Origin: Streptomyces marokkonensis | Lineage (GTDB): Bacteria; Actinomycetota; Actinomycetes; Streptomycetales; Streptomycetaceae | Reading direction: 5' to 3' | DNA: 64,000 bases | Assembly (NCBI RefSeq): GCF_008312835.1 | Contig: NZ_VSKS01000022.1 | Coordinates: forward strand, 62,001-126,000 | Shown: piece by piece, positions 52,873 to 62,676 of the stretch | Layout of the letters: each line of letters begins with the position of its first letter | Numbering within the stretch: position 1 is the stretch's first letter | Notes under the pieces: model-generated | Seen by the model: only the letters and a program-made list of their open reading frames with translations | Told to the model about the DNA's origin: nothing | Database searches by the model: none | Program-made: the position numbers and the translations under genes

Positions 52873-53523
52873 TCAGCGGGTGAGTCCTGATTCCCAGGCC
52901 CAGGCCGCTATCTCCACCCGGTTGCGGGCGCCGAGTTTGCCCTGGATGTTGGTGAGATGGGTCTTCACCGTGCCCACGCTGATGTGCAGGGCGGCGGCGA
53001 CCTCCGCGTTGGTGTGCCCGCGGGAGACGAGGGCGGTGACCTCGGTCTCGCGCTCGGACAGGGGCGAGGAACGGACCGGGCCGGCAGCGACGGCGGGGCG
53101 GGCGAACTGCTGGAGCAGGCGGACGGTGATGGAAGGGCTGATGAGGGCTTCGCCGGAGGCTGCGGAGCGGACGGCCTCGGCCAGCAGACGAGGGCCCGCG
53201 TCCTTGAGGAGGAAGCCGCAGGCACCGTTGTGCAGGGCCTGGTGGACGTACTCGTCGTCGTCGAAGGTCGTCACCATGACGACCTTCGGGGTGTGCGCGG
53301 CCCCGGGACGGTACAGGTGCCGCAGCGCCTCGATGCCGTTGAGCCGCGGCATGCGGATGTCCATGAGGACGACATCGGGGCGGTGCAGGTCGGCCTGCTG
53401 GATCGCGGCGACCCCGTCGGCGGCCTGGGCGACGACGTCGATGTCGTCCTCGGCCGACAGGATCATGGCCATGCCGGTGCGGACGATCGTCTGGTCGTCC
53501 GCGAGGAGCACACGGATGGTCAT
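52873..53523 (-). CDS. NarL-type response regulator
   Basis: A 216-aa regulator. Receiver Asp55 is in VVLMDIRMPRLNG, with acidic pocket ADD (8-10) and Lys in FLLKDAG. The C-terminal LuxR helix-turn-helix is LSERETEVTALVSRGHTNAE plus ISVGTVKTHL. ATG overlaps the stop of the kinase gene (ATGA). Typical of the DesR/LiaR-like two-component systems; targets unknown, though the divergent vanZ-like gene is a candidate. Confidence 0.95.
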   Translation of the reverse strand: MTIRVLLADDQTIVRTGMAMILSAEDDIDVVAQAADGVAAIQQADLHRPDVVLMDIRMPRLNGIEALRHLYRPGAAHTPKVVMVTTFDDDEYVHQALHNGACGFLLKDAGPRLLAEAVRSAASGEALISPSITVRLLQQFARPAVAAGPVRSSPLSERETEVTALVSRGHTNAEVAAALHISVGTVKTHLTNIQGKLGARNRVEIAAWAWESGLTR

Positions 53524-54728
53524 CGGAGCACCTGCCGCAGGGGGAGAGGGAGTTCGAGTGCGACGTGCCAGCCGGCCTCGGGGCGGGGACCCGCGGTCAG
53601 CGTGCCCCCGGCGGTGACGGTGACCTCGCGCAGGCCGCGCAGCCCGTAGCCGGTGCCGTCGGACGGACGGTGATGTCCGTCGTCGGTGATCCGCGCGGTC
53701 ACCCGGCGGCGGGAGACGTCCAGGTGCACGTGTGCGGCGGTGCAGTCGTGGGCGTGCTTGCGGATGTTCGTCAGCGCCTCCATGACCACGCGTTCCACGA
53801 GGTGGGCGGCGTCCGCGGGGAGGCCGTCGACCGGACCGGTCTCGGTGAAGTGGACGCGGGCCCCGGGGAGCCGGCAGTCGGCGACGAGGGCGCGGACGGC
53901 GGCCGTGCCCGGTGCCCGGGTGTCCGGGGCGGTGTCCTCGCGCAGGGCGCCGACCATCCTGCGCATGGCGGTCAGCGCCTCCGCCCCGGTGGCCTCGATC
54001 AGTTCCAGGGCGTCGCCCACCGCCTGGGGCTTCCTGGCCGCGACGGCACGGGCGCCCTGCGCCTGGAGCACGATGCCCGATATGTGGTGGGCGACGAAGT
54101 CGTGCAGGTCGCGGGCGAAGCCCAGGCGCTGTTCGAGTCTGATCTGCTCCTCGCGCTGCCGGCGTGAGGCGGCGACCAGGCGGACGGTGAGGCCGGAGGC
54201 CAGGGAGCCGCCTGCCACCAGCGTCAGGACGAGCGCGACGATGCTGCTGCCCTCGTCCACCTCGATCACCAGCGGACGCAGGGTGACGGCGGCCATCAGC
54301 AGTGGCAGAGCGGCAGCGGTGCCGACCGGGGAACCTCGCCGCGCCGTCACGTTCAGCAGCACCATCAGAGCCGTCGGCTCGAACAGGGTGTAGGCGTCGG
54401 AGGCCTGGTCCGGGACCGAACCGCCACTCGCCGCCACGCGCAGTCCGACCGAGCAGGCCAGCGACACCAGGGCCACGCCGCACGCCGCCCACGCCAGCAC
54501 CGCGGGGGACGACTTGATCACCACGGCCGGGAAGACGACGGCCGCCGCCGCGGCCGTCGACAGGAACAACGTGACCCCCGTGCCCTGGCTCTGGAGGGTG
54601 CCGGTGTCGATGTCGATCAGCAGGGCCGCTCCGGGGAGGCAGAGCAGCAGGGCGCTGACGGCGAACCGGCCGGCGGCCGGCACGCGCAGTGGTCTGAGCA
54701 TGGTGAGCACCCTAGCCGCGCGCGGCAT
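53520..54728 (-). CDS. sensor histidine kinase (HisKA_3 type)
   Basis: A 402-aa kinase. Four to six N-terminal hydrophobic helices (to about residue 185) lead to the phospho-acceptor helix RLGFARDLHDFVAHHISGIV with His209 and a HATPase domain carrying EALTNIRKHA. The N-box is intact, but the later ATP-lid segment reads ITDDGHHRPSDGTGYGLRGL, with the usual DNG replaced by DDG. Start set at MPRAARVLTM, preceded by AGGGG; ATG 54701 is an alternative. Co-translated with its regulator. Confidence 0.92.
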   Translation of the reverse strand: MPRAARVLTMLRPLRVPAAGRFAVSALLLCLPGAALLIDIDTGTLQSQGTGVTLFLSTAAAAAVVFPAVVIKSSPAVLAWAACGVALVSLACSVGLRVAASGGSVPDQASDAYTLFEPTALMVLLNVTARRGSPVGTAAALPLLMAAVTLRPLVIEVDEGSSIVALVLTLVAGGSLASGLTVRLVAASRRQREEQIRLEQRLGFARDLHDFVAHHISGIVLQAQGARAVAARKPQAVGDALELIEATGAEALTAMRRMVGALREDTAPDTRAPGTAAVRALVADCRLPGARVHFTETGPVDGLPADAAHLVERVVMEALTNIRKHAHDCTAAHVHLDVSRRRVTARITDDGHHRPSDGTGYGLRGLREVTVTAGGTLTAGPRPEAGWHVALELPLPLRQVLR

Positions 54729-54856
54729 CGGGCCCCTCTGCCGAAAGTCGTAGCCGTCCACCGGGGAATGGGTCCTTCGGGAGATCCCCCGGACCTGGCC
54801 CGGAAGGAAGCTGAAGCACGTCAGCACCGCTCACCCCGACCGAAGGATCAGCCCTC

Positions 54857-55492
54857 ATGGACATTCGCTTCCAGGTGGATTCCGCACCCGTTCTCGGCCC
54901 CGCGCTCGTCCTGTTCGCGGCCGGCACCGTCATCCGGGTGAGGCGTGGGGTGTGGGACAAGCGCCGCGGTCTGCTGCGGCTGGCCGCCGCCGTCCACGTC
55001 GCCGCCGTGCTGTCCCTGACGGTCTTCCCCTTGAACGTGACGTGGGGCGAATACGCCAACCAGGCTCCCTGGATCGGCCAGATCAACTTCGTTCCGCTGC
55101 TCACCGCGGACATCACCATGGTGCCCAACGTCATCATGATGGTGCCGGCCGGCTTCCTGCTGCCCCTGCTGTTCCGGAACGCCACCTCGGCGTCGCGCGC
55201 GACCCTGATGACGGCGGCGGCCAGCCTGTCCGTGGAAGCCGCCCAGTTGCTGTCGTACATCGTCCTGAACAACGGTCGCTCCGTGGACGTCAACGACCTC
55301 CTCGCCAACACGCTCGGCGGACTCGCCGGCTACGCCCTGGTGACCCTCGCCCTGCGCGTGCCGGCCCTGCGCGGGAGCCTCCTGGCGGCCGCGCTGCCCC
55401 GCTCCGCCGCGTCGCGGGCCGACCGCCGGCGGACGGCGACTGCCGACGGTACCCAGGACGCCCCGATCGCGGGTCCCGTCGTCCGCCCTTGA
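54857..55492 (+). CDS. VanZ-like membrane protein
   Basis: A 211-aa protein with four or five transmembrane helices and the VanZ-family signature: GQINFVPLLTAD, a helix with NVIMMVPAGFLLPLLF, SLSVEAAQLL and SVDVNDLLANTLGGLAGY. In enterococci VanZ gives low-level teicoplanin resistance by an unknown mechanism; most homologues are uncharacterised. AAGGA precedes the ATG. It is divergent from the two-component system, which may respond to envelope stress. Confidence 0.88.
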   Translation: MDIRFQVDSAPVLGPALVLFAAGTVIRVRRGVWDKRRGLLRLAAAVHVAAVLSLTVFPLNVTWGEYANQAPWIGQINFVPLLTADITMVPNVIMMVPAGFLLPLLFRNATSASRATLMTAAASLSVEAAQLLSYIVLNNGRSVDVNDLLANTLGGLAGYALVTLALRVPALRGSLLAAALPRSAASRADRRRTATADGTQDAPIAGPVVRP

Positions 55493-55568
55493 CGCCGTGA
55501 AGCGGGACGGCACCCTCGGGGCCGGCGACGGACGTCGTCGGCCCAGAGGGTCGGGGGATTCCGCCGGG

Positions 55569-58553
55569 TCACTTCAGGTAGGGACCGGCGGTTCCGATCC
55601 TGCCGGTGCCGTTCAGGACGTAGACCCTCAGGTTGCCCTTGCCCGGCGCGGCCACGGAGAGCGTGCCGTTGGAGACCGTCCTGACATCGCCGGTGACCGC
55701 GTCGGTGTAGGTGCCGTTCGGGACGCCGGTGAAGGTCGCGCCGCCCGAGACGGTGACGAGGGCGAAGCTGTCCGTGCCGCCGCTGGTGTAGCGGCGCTTG
55801 AAGGCCATGTCGCCGGAGATGCCCTCCGTGGAGTACTGGCCCATCTGCAGGGCGGGGATCGCCCGGCGGATCTGGTTCAGCCGCTGGACGTGCTTGACCA
55901 GGGGCTGCGCGAGCGTCGTGGCCACGGCGCCGGTGGCCGAGTCGACCTTCGAGAAGTCGGAGGAGGTCACCTCGCCGGCGACGTGGTCGCCGTAGTACGC
56001 CCTGCCGGTCGCCGCCAGCGGGCAACTCGGCCCGCAGTCGATCTTCCTGCCCTTCTGGAACTCGATCTCCGAGCCGTAGTAGAGGGTGGGGATGCCGCGG
56101 AAGGTCCACATCAGGGACATGTTCTCGGCCCAGGCGTCGGTGCCGCCCGTGTAGCGTTCACTGCTCTTGTTGGGGCCGTAGTCGTGGCTGTCGACGTAGA
56201 CGACGTTGTACGTGGCGTCGTGGTAACTGTCGTCGGAGTCCTTGCCGTTGTGGAAGGCGTTGCTCGCGTCACCGAAGTTCATGTGCATGCGCATGTCGAT
56301 GACGCTCATGCCGGAGAAGCGGCCGCGGTCCGGGGCGTGGTAGGCGTTGCCCTCGAGGAAGGCGTTGGTGGAGGTGGGCTGGTTCCCCGTCCCCTGCTGC
56401 TGCTCGTAGTCGTACATCTCCAGGGCCGCCTTCTCGTCGTCGGCGCTGTACTCCTTGCGTTCCTTCCAGGTGAAGAACTGGGCTGAGTGGTTGACCGAGC
56501 CCCGGTTCCACTTGTCGTTGACGAAGGAGGCCACCTCGCCGAAGACGAAGAAGTTCCTCGCGGCCTCCGCGCCGTGCCGCTGGGTGACGCGATCCTGGAT
56601 GGCGGGCAGGAAACGGCGGTTCCAGGTGGTGCGCGGGATGTGCACGGCCGTGTCGACGCGGAAGCCGTCGACGCCCATGTCGATGTACTTGTTGTAGGCG
56701 CCGATCAGATGGTTCTGCACCTGCGCGTTCTCGGTGTTGAAGTCGGCGAGGTCCTCGTGCAGCCAGCAGGAACGGGAGTCCTCGCCCTCCCAGTTGCCGA
56801 TCCAGCAGGTGTGGTACAGCGCCTTGGGGAACATGCCGGACGTCGGGCTGGGCCACTGGCAGTTGTAGAGGGTGTAGCCCTCGGGGCTCTTCCCGCCGGT
56901 GGGCTTGCCCCAGTTGACGCAGGTGTTTCCGGTCGGCTCGGCCGTGGACCAGAGGTCGCCGTTGTAGTAGGACTTGCCGCTCCTGGGGTCGACGGTCAGG
57001 CCGTCGTACTCGAAGCCGGGCTGCTTCTCGTCGTAGTACCAGCTCCACTGGGAGTCGCGCACGCCGTGGACGGTCGGGGTGAACAGGCCCTTGGCGCCCC
57101 AGCGGGAGGAGTGGTTGTAGACGACGTCCTGGTAGATCTTCATGCCCTTGGCGTGCGCCGCGTTGATGAGGTCCTGGTAGGAGGCGCCGGCGGACTCCAG
57201 GCGCGGGTCGACCCGGTAGAAGTCCCAGCCGTGGTAGCCGTGGTAGTCGTAGTCCGAGCGGTTCAGGACCACCGGGGTGATCCACACGGCCGAGAATCCG
57301 AGGCCCTTGATGTAGTCGAGCTTGTTGATCAGCCCCTTGAAGTCGCCCCGGAACATGGGGTCGTCGCCTGCCGCGTTGCCGGACTTCTCGTGCTGGCTGC
57401 CGCCGCGGTTGTTGGAGCCGTCGCCGTCGTTGAAGCGGGCGGTGAGGACGAAGTAGATGGGGTCCTTGCGGGGGTCGGTGCCCAGCGGCTTGCCGGCCGC
57501 GGGCGCCGGCGGCTTCGTCCCGGTGGTCGCCGTCGCGGCGGCCGAGGCCGCGGAGACGTTGCCCGCGGCGTCCACGGCCCGGACGGTGTAGGTGTAGGTG
57601 GTCCTCTCCTCCAGGTTCGTGTCGGAGAAGACGGTCGAGCCGACATCGGTCACCACGTCGCCCCTGGTTCCGCCGGTGCGGATGACCTGGTACCGGGTGA
57701 CGCCCGTGTCGTCGGTGGACGGCTCCCAGGTCAGCACGACGGACACGCCGTCCGCCCGGGCGGCCACCCCGGCCGGAGCGGTCGGCGCCCGTGTGTCGGG
57801 CGCCTCGTCGGCGCACGGGTCGCCGGCGTCCTCGGTGACCGTGTTGTCGGAGACGGTGGTCACTCCTGCGGGCAGGGTGTAGTCGGCGCCCTTGTTGTTG
57901 TCCCACAGGCCGTTGCCGTTGTTGAACGCGGCCTTCATCGAGGTGGCCGTGCCCAGCTCGACGTCCTTCTTCCACCAGCCCGCGCACGCGGCCTGCATGC
58001 CGGCACCCGGCACCGTGGTCCACGCACCGCCCGCGGGCTGGTAGTGGACGTTAGCGGTGGTCCAGCCGAGGGTGCGGGTGGAGTAGTAGACGGTGGCCCT
58101 GTTGCCGTCCTCCGGCGCCGGGTCCGGGTCACCGCCGCAGGGGTCGGAGTGGGCGATCACGCCGTCCTTGACCGTGATGGTGCCCGTGCCGAGCGCGTAG
58201 TTCCTGCCGGCGTTGTTGTCCCAGGTGCCCGCCCCGTCGTTGAAGGTGGCCCGCAGACCCTCCGCGGCGCCCAGGGTGACGGTCTTCTTCACCCAGTCGG
58301 TGCACGCGGCCTCCATCGTCACGCCGGGGACGGTGGTCCAGGAGCCGCCGTCGGGCGCGTAGTGCAGGTTGTACCGGTCCCAGTTCCTCGTCTTCGTGTA
58401 GTAGAAGACGGTCGCGGTGTTGTCGGCCGCGGCGGCGGGGGTGGTTCTGGGGGAGGGGGTGGCCGACGGGACGGACACCAGCCCCAGCACGGCGCCGACG
58501 GCCACGGACACGGCCAGCGGCCGTCCGGGCAGCCGGGTGCGGATGCGTCTCAT
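55569..58553 (-). CDS. secreted multidomain alpha-amylase/pullulanase-type GH13 with two CBM25
   Basis: A 994-aa secreted starch-degrading enzyme. A signal peptide ends near AAAAD (about residue 44). Two CBM25-like starch-binding domains follow (about 46-130 and 148-235; repeated VFYYTKTRNWDRYNLHY versus VYYSTRTLGWTTANVHY), then a fibronectin type III domain (about 255-345) and the GH13 barrel (from about 360). Catalytic residues are in GFRVDTAVHIP (nucleophile), FVFGEVASF (acid/base) and YVDSHDYGPN. GGAG is 8 nt before the ATG. Divergent from the smaller alpha-amylase gene. Exact bond specificity cannot be fixed by eye. Confidence 0.93.
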   Translation of the reverse strand: MRRIRTRLPGRPLAVSVAVGAVLGLVSVPSATPSPRTTPAAAADNTATVFYYTKTRNWDRYNLHYAPDGGSWTTVPGVTMEAACTDWVKKTVTLGAAEGLRATFNDGAGTWDNNAGRNYALGTGTITVKDGVIAHSDPCGGDPDPAPEDGNRATVYYSTRTLGWTTANVHYQPAGGAWTTVPGAGMQAACAGWWKKDVELGTATSMKAAFNNGNGLWDNNKGADYTLPAGVTTVSDNTVTEDAGDPCADEAPDTRAPTAPAGVAARADGVSVVLTWEPSTDDTGVTRYQVIRTGGTRGDVVTDVGSTVFSDTNLEERTTYTYTVRAVDAAGNVSAASAAATATTGTKPPAPAAGKPLGTDPRKDPIYFVLTARFNDGDGSNNRGGSQHEKSGNAAGDDPMFRGDFKGLINKLDYIKGLGFSAVWITPVVLNRSDYDYHGYHGWDFYRVDPRLESAGASYQDLINAAHAKGMKIYQDVVYNHSSRWGAKGLFTPTVHGVRDSQWSWYYDEKQPGFEYDGLTVDPRSGKSYYNGDLWSTAEPTGNTCVNWGKPTGGKSPEGYTLYNCQWPSPTSGMFPKALYHTCWIGNWEGEDSRSCWLHEDLADFNTENAQVQNHLIGAYNKYIDMGVDGFRVDTAVHIPRTTWNRRFLPAIQDRVTQRHGAEAARNFFVFGEVASFVNDKWNRGSVNHSAQFFTWKERKEYSADDEKAALEMYDYEQQQGTGNQPTSTNAFLEGNAYHAPDRGRFSGMSVIDMRMHMNFGDASNAFHNGKDSDDSYHDATYNVVYVDSHDYGPNKSSERYTGGTDAWAENMSLMWTFRGIPTLYYGSEIEFQKGRKIDCGPSCPLAATGRAYYGDHVAGEVTSSDFSKVDSATGAVATTLAQPLVKHVQRLNQIRRAIPALQMGQYSTEGISGDMAFKRRYTSGGTDSFALVTVSGGATFTGVPNGTYTDAVTGDVRTVSNGTLSVAAPGKGNLRVYVLNGTGRIGTAGPYLK

Positions 58554-58932
58554 GCGTGTCTCCGGAGAAGGCGGGGAGGACGGGGCGCAGGCGGTTCGGG
58601 CGCACCGGACTGTGAAAGCGTGAACGAAAATTTCAGAAAACCCTTACGGCAGCGGCAAGTTACCGGCGCGGAACGCGGCCGTAAAGGGGTCCCGCTTCAA
58701 CTTTCTGCCCTGCCGCCCGTGAACCGGATCCTTCTGCAGATGGGGTGACGTGACGTCATGGACCGCTGACGGAGGGGGCGTCGGAGGGGTTGACCGTGGT
58801 GGAACGCTGCCCTTACGGTCACGACCGCAACATCTTGCAGTCATCTTTCTGCAATGCGTTGCAAGGGTGGGCCGACTCCCCAGTCATCCATGGCCGACAC
58901 CCGGGACACCGCACCCTCACACGGGAGACTCC
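58554..58932. promoter_or_regulatory. divergent amylase control region with TTGCA/TGCAA repeats
   Basis: 379-bp spacer between the two amylase genes. It contains CTTGCAG (58834-58840), CTGCAA (58849-58854) and GTTGCAAG (58858-58865), alternately oriented copies of the TTGCA core, 68-99 bp before the smaller amylase start. MalR/Reg1-type LacI regulators of Streptomyces maltose/amylase genes bind sites of this kind (from memory). The other half is AT-richer around 58621-58645 (GAACGAAAATTTCAGAAAAC) and may hold the leftward promoter. No gene seen. Confidence 0.6.
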
Positions 58933-60654
58933 ATGCAGCGGAGTACCAGCAGAGCGCGCAGAACCACCGCAGCGGCACTCGCCCTCACCGCGGGCGTGGC
59001 CGGCGGACTCCTCGCCACCGCGGCACCGGCTCAGGCCGCCCCGCCCGGCGACAAGGACGTCACCGCGGTGATGTTCGAGTGGAAGTTCGACTCGGTGGCC
59101 AAGGCGTGCACCGACACCCTCGGTCCGGCCGGCTACGGCTTCGTCCAGGTCTCCCCGCCGCAGGAGCACATCCAGGGCGCGCAGTGGTGGACCTCCTACC
59201 AGCCGGTGAGCTACCGGATCGCGGGCCGGCTCGGTGACCGCGGACAGTTCAAGAGCATGGTAGACACGTGTCACGCGGCGGGTGTGAAGGTGATCGCCGA
59301 CTCGGTCATCAACCACATGTCGGCGGGAAGCGGCACCGGGACCGGCGGTTCGTCGTACACCAAGTACACCTATCCCGGTGTCTACTCGTCCGACGACTTC
59401 GACAACTGCACCTCGCAGATCAACGACTACCGCAACCGCTTCAACGTCCAGGAGTGCGAGCTGGTCGGGCTCGCGGACCTGGACACGGGCGAGGACTACG
59501 TCCGTGGGAAGATCGCCGGCTACCTCGACGACCTGCTGTCCCTCGGCGTCGACGGCTTCCGCATCGACGCGGCCAAGCACATGGCGGCCGCCGATCTGGC
59601 CGACATCAAGTCCCGGCTCAGTGACCCGGACGTGTACTGGAAGCACGAGGCCATCCACGGCGCCGGTGAGGCCGTGTCCCCGAGCGAGTACCTCGGCAGC
59701 GGTGACGTCCAGGAGTTCCGCTACGGACGCGACCTCAAGAGGATCTTCACCGGCGAGAACCTCGCGTATCTGAAGAACGTCGGCGAGGCCTGGGGCTACA
59801 TGCCCTCGGACAAGTCCAACGTCTTCGTCACCAACCACGACACCGAGCGCAACGGCGAGACCCTCAGCTACAGGGACGGCGCCGCCTACACCCTGGCCCA
59901 TGTGTTCATGCTGGCCTGGCCGTACGGCAACCCCGACGTCCACTCCGGCTACGCGTACACCGACCGCGACGCCGGCCCGCCGAACGGCGGCCAGGTGAAC
60001 GCCTGTCACAGCGACGGCTGGACGTGCCAGCACGACTGGCGCGAGATCTCCTCCATGGTCGGCTTCCGCAACACCGCCCGCGGCCAGTCCGTGACCGACT
60101 GGTGGGACAACGGCGGTGACCGGATAGCCTTCGGACGCGGCTCCAGGGCCTACGTCGCCATCAACCACGAAGGCTCCTCGCTGACGCGCACCTTCCAGAC
60201 CTCGCTGCCCGCCGGCGACTACTGCGACGTCCAGTCGGGCAAGGGCGTCACCGTCGACGGATCCGGCCGGTTCACCGCCACCCTGGGCGCGCACACGGCC
60301 CTGGCCCTGCACGTCAACGCCCGGAACTGCAACGGGGGCACCGATCCCGACCCCGACCCGGTGACGACCGGCGTGTCCTTCGCCGTCAACGCCACCACCA
60401 CCTGGGGCCAGAACATCTACGTGACCGGCAACCGGCCGGAACTCGGCAACTGGAACCCGGGCAGCGCCCTCAAGCTGGACCCGGCCGCCTACCCGGTGTG
60501 GAAACTGGACGTGGAACTCCCCGAAGGCACGTCCTTCGAGTACAAGTACATCCGCAAGGACGCCTCCGGGAACGTCACCTGGGAAAGCGGCGCCAACCGC
60601 ACCGCGACCACCACCTCCACGAGGACCACCCTCAACGACACCTGGCGCGACTGA
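58933..60654 (+). CDS. aml: secreted alpha-amylase, GH13 with C-terminal CBM20
   Basis: A 573-aa extracellular alpha-amylase of the Streptomyces type. The signal peptide ends APAQA-APP near residue 37. The barrel contains [14 protein letters not shown] (region I), [13 protein letters not shown] (nucleophile Asp), [14 protein letters not shown] (acid/base Glu) and [11 protein letters not shown] (transition-state Asp). A CBM20 starch-binding domain occupies the last 100 residues ([20 protein letters not shown]). GGGAG precedes the ATG. Followed by a terminator. Expected to be maltodextrin-induced and glucose-repressed. Confidence 0.96.
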   Translation: MQRSTSRARRTTAAALALTAGVAGGLLATAAPAQAAPPGDKDVTAVMFEWKFDSVAKACTDTLGPAGYGFVQVSPPQEHIQGAQWWTSYQPVSYRIAGRLGDRGQFKSMVDTCHAAGVKVIADSVINHMSAGSGTGTGGSSYTKYTYPGVYSSDDFDNCTSQINDYRNRFNVQECELVGLADLDTGEDYVRGKIAGYLDDLLSLGVDGFRIDAAKHMAAADLADIKSRLSDPDVYWKHEAIHGAGEAVSPSEYLGSGDVQEFRYGRDLKRIFTGENLAYLKNVGEAWGYMPSDKSNVFVTNHDTERNGETLSYRDGAAYTLAHVFMLAWPYGNPDVHSGYAYTDRDAGPPNGGQVNACHSDGWTCQHDWREISSMVGFRNTARGQSVTDWWDNGGDRIAFGRGSRAYVAINHEGSSLTRTFQTSLPAGDYCDVQSGKGVTVDGSGRFTATLGAHTALALHVNARNCNGGTDPDPDPVTTGVSFAVNATTTWGQNIYVTGNRPELGNWNPGSALKLDPAAYPVWKLDVELPEGTSFEYKYIRKDASGNVTWESGANRTATTTSTRTTLNDTWRD

Positions 60655-60657
60655 CCG

Positions 60658-60687
60658 GACGGGCCCCGCTTCCTCGTGGGGCCCGTC
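60658..60687 (+). terminator. terminator after alpha-amylase
   Basis: GACGGGCCCC (60658-60667) pairs with GGGGCCCGTC (60678-60687), 3 bp after the amylase stop; the loop region can add two more pairs. Confidence 0.85.
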
Positions 60688-60924
60688 ACCGCGTTCATCG
60701 GGAGAGCGAGCCCGGAACGCGCGACACCCTCCCCGCCGCGCACCGGCGACCTGTGCGGTCCCGCCGCGCAGCCGAGTGCCCCGGTGAGGGACGGATTCAC
60801 CGCTCGACGCGCTGATCAATCGGCTGAGCTGCCACCGGGTGGGCCGGGATGGTCCGGCCCGGTCGCCGAAACCGTCCCCAGGACCGAAGGGAAGCAGTCG
60901 CCGCCGGTGGTCCGGAACGCCGGT

Positions 60925-61899
60925 TCAGGGGACGACGTCGTAGGTGAACAGGGCCGTGTTGTCGAGAGTCGTCCGTGGAGTGGCACCGGCGCCCAGGGGC
61001 GAGATCAGGGGGTCGTCGATCCGATGGCCCAGCAGGTCCGCCGACTCCGCCATCGAGGGCAGGTACGTCCGCCCGTGACGGTTCATCCAGCCCTCCCACA
61101 GCCGGTCGACATTGGCGTGGTGCAGGTAGAAGACCGGATCGTTGGGTGACGAGGCCGGCGCCATGTCCCCGCCGATCCAGCGGTGCACCTGGTTGTGCAG
61201 CCCCGTCCCGGTGAATCCCTCCAGCCGGCTGCGGAATCCGCGGGAGTTCGCGAGCCAGGGAGCGAAGTCGTAGGTGGCGAGATCGGGGTCGCCGAACGGT
61301 GCCGGCAGCGTGTTGAACGCGGCGCCCACGTCCAGGGCGTTCGGAAGGGTGGGGGATCCACTGGCGAAGGCGCGGCGCAGGCCCCGGTCCGTCTGGCGCA
61401 GGTTGACGTTCGGCCCCGAATCCAGCCGAACCCGGAAGCCGTTCGGGTCAGCGGGGTTGAACGCGAAGGGCCCGTCGCTCACCGGGTCGCCCTGGCCGCC
61501 CATGAAGTCCGGCTTCCAGATCAGCGCGGTCTCGGGGGCGGGCAGTGACCCGTCGATCGACCAGTCCCAGTAGGGGAGTCCGAAGCCGGGATCGCCGAGC
61601 ACTCTTTGGAGGTGCGCCTCGAGAAGACTGAGCATGAACCGGTGCCACGGGAGGAAGACCGGACCCCGGTGCGCGGCGTTGCGGATGTCGGTGTCCCCGT
61701 TCGGCGGGACGGGAGTCATCATCGCCTTGTAGTGCCAGATGACGAACAGGTCGTAGGTGCGCACCGGTGTGGGCGGCCCCGGAATGCCGAAGGCGGTGGT
61801 CTTCAGCGTCGAGTCCTCCCGCTTGAGGCGCAGGACACCCTCGATGAAGGCGTCCCGGACGGCGGGGTTCGTGATGATGTTCCTGCGTACGACGGCCAT
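60925..61899 (-). CDS. tyrosinase-type copper oxidase
   Basis: A 324-aa type-3 copper protein. The CuA site His are in IWHYK (His56), NAAHRGP (His77) and LPWHRF (His86). The CuB site is in GLHNQVHRWIGGD and DPVFYLHHANVDRLW. It oxidises mono- or o-diphenols (or o-aminophenols) to quinones. It has a short N-terminus (MAVVRRNIIT) without a signal peptide. The ATG overlaps the stop of the helper-protein gene (TGATG), giving coupling like melC1-melC2. Longer than MelC2 (about 273 aa), so it may be a specialised phenol oxidase rather than the melanin enzyme. Confidence 0.92.
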   Translation of the reverse strand: MAVVRRNIITNPAVRDAFIEGVLRLKREDSTLKTTAFGIPGPPTPVRTYDLFVIWHYKAMMTPVPPNGDTDIRNAAHRGPVFLPWHRFMLSLLEAHLQRVLGDPGFGLPYWDWSIDGSLPAPETALIWKPDFMGGQGDPVSDGPFAFNPADPNGFRVRLDSGPNVNLRQTDRGLRRAFASGSPTLPNALDVGAAFNTLPAPFGDPDLATYDFAPWLANSRGFRSRLEGFTGTGLHNQVHRWIGGDMAPASSPNDPVFYLHHANVDRLWEGWMNRHGRTYLPSMAESADLLGHRIDDPLISPLGAGATPRTTLDNTALFTYDVVP

Positions 61900-62285
61900 C
61901 AGGAGCCTCCCTCGTCGCCCGTCCGGTGCACGTGGTGCGGCAGGTTACGGTCGTGGACGTCGTCGGCGGGGCGGACGCCGCCCGGGAAGTCGTCGGGGAA
62001 GTTGCCGATCAGTGCCCGAATGGTCTCCGTCGCGGACAGGAACTCGTAGGTGGGCAGGGCGTGGCTGTGGACCTGGCCGTCGTCCGACACGACGAGCGGA
62101 GCGTTGAGCGGCGCGCCGTCCACCGTGACCTCGTACGTCGTCCTGATCATGATGTGGTGCCCCTGGAACACGTCGTGGCGGACGCTCGTCAGGGGGCCGT
62201 GGTGGTGCGGTGGTTCGGGCAACGCCGACAGGTAGTTGCCCAGCGTCGCCGGGTCGGCGGCCGCGGCCAGTTCCTCGGGGGTCAC
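61899..62285 (-). CDS. MelC1-like tyrosinase helper (copper chaperone)
   Basis: A 128-aa protein encoded directly before the tyrosinase with TGATG overlap. His-rich stretches (PHHHG, RHDVFQGHHI, HSHALPTYEF) and the FxG...YEVTVDGAPLNAP pattern resemble tyrosinase co-factor proteins that load copper and, in MelC1, escort export. No signal peptide: the GTG start (VTPEEL) has GGAGG 7 nt upstream, and longer frames add no leader. The pair may therefore work inside the cell, as proposed for o-aminophenol oxidase pairs (GriE/GriF type). Function inferred from position and composition. Confidence 0.78.
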   Translation of the reverse strand: MTPEELAAAADPATLGNYLSALPEPPHHHGPLTSVRHDVFQGHHIMIRTTYEVTVDGAPLNAPLVVSDDGQVHSHALPTYEFLSATETIRALIGNFPDDFPGGVRPADDVHDRNLPHHVHRTGDEGGS

Positions 62286-62676
62286 AGGAGGCCCTCCTGA
62301 GCTCGAAGGGGTGTCGGAGTCGGGATACAGGTCCTTCCTCTGCTGAGAGTCTCGGAGCGAGCCGGTCCGGCCGCACGCCGAGCACGGCCGAACAGGTGCC
62401 CCGCGTGCGACCGGCCGGGCGGGAGCCGGGTGGCCGGGGCTCACTGCGGCGATCGTCACGGAGACCGTCGGCAGCCCTTGCGTACGCCGAACCCGGCCGT
62501 TCGTGTCTCAGCTCTCGGCTCGGTGTGCCGGCGTGTCGCCTGGGCCGGTGTGCCTCCGGTCGGCGGCGAAGAAGGCCGGTGTGCCGGAGGCTCCGCCGGC
62601 CTCGGCTCTGGCTGCGTCGCCCCCGGCGTCATCCAGCTCATGAGGGAGTGCGACCGGGGCGCCGGGCGGCGCCGGG
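62286..62676. other. 391-bp spacer upstream of the tyrosinase operon
   Basis: No gene seen. It holds a direct repeat GGCCGGTGTGCC at 62543-62554 and 62574-62585, and the promoter of the tyrosinase operon must lie in the part nearest 62300. The segment near 62650-62676 follows the stop of the VC0807-like gene. Confidence 0.45.
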
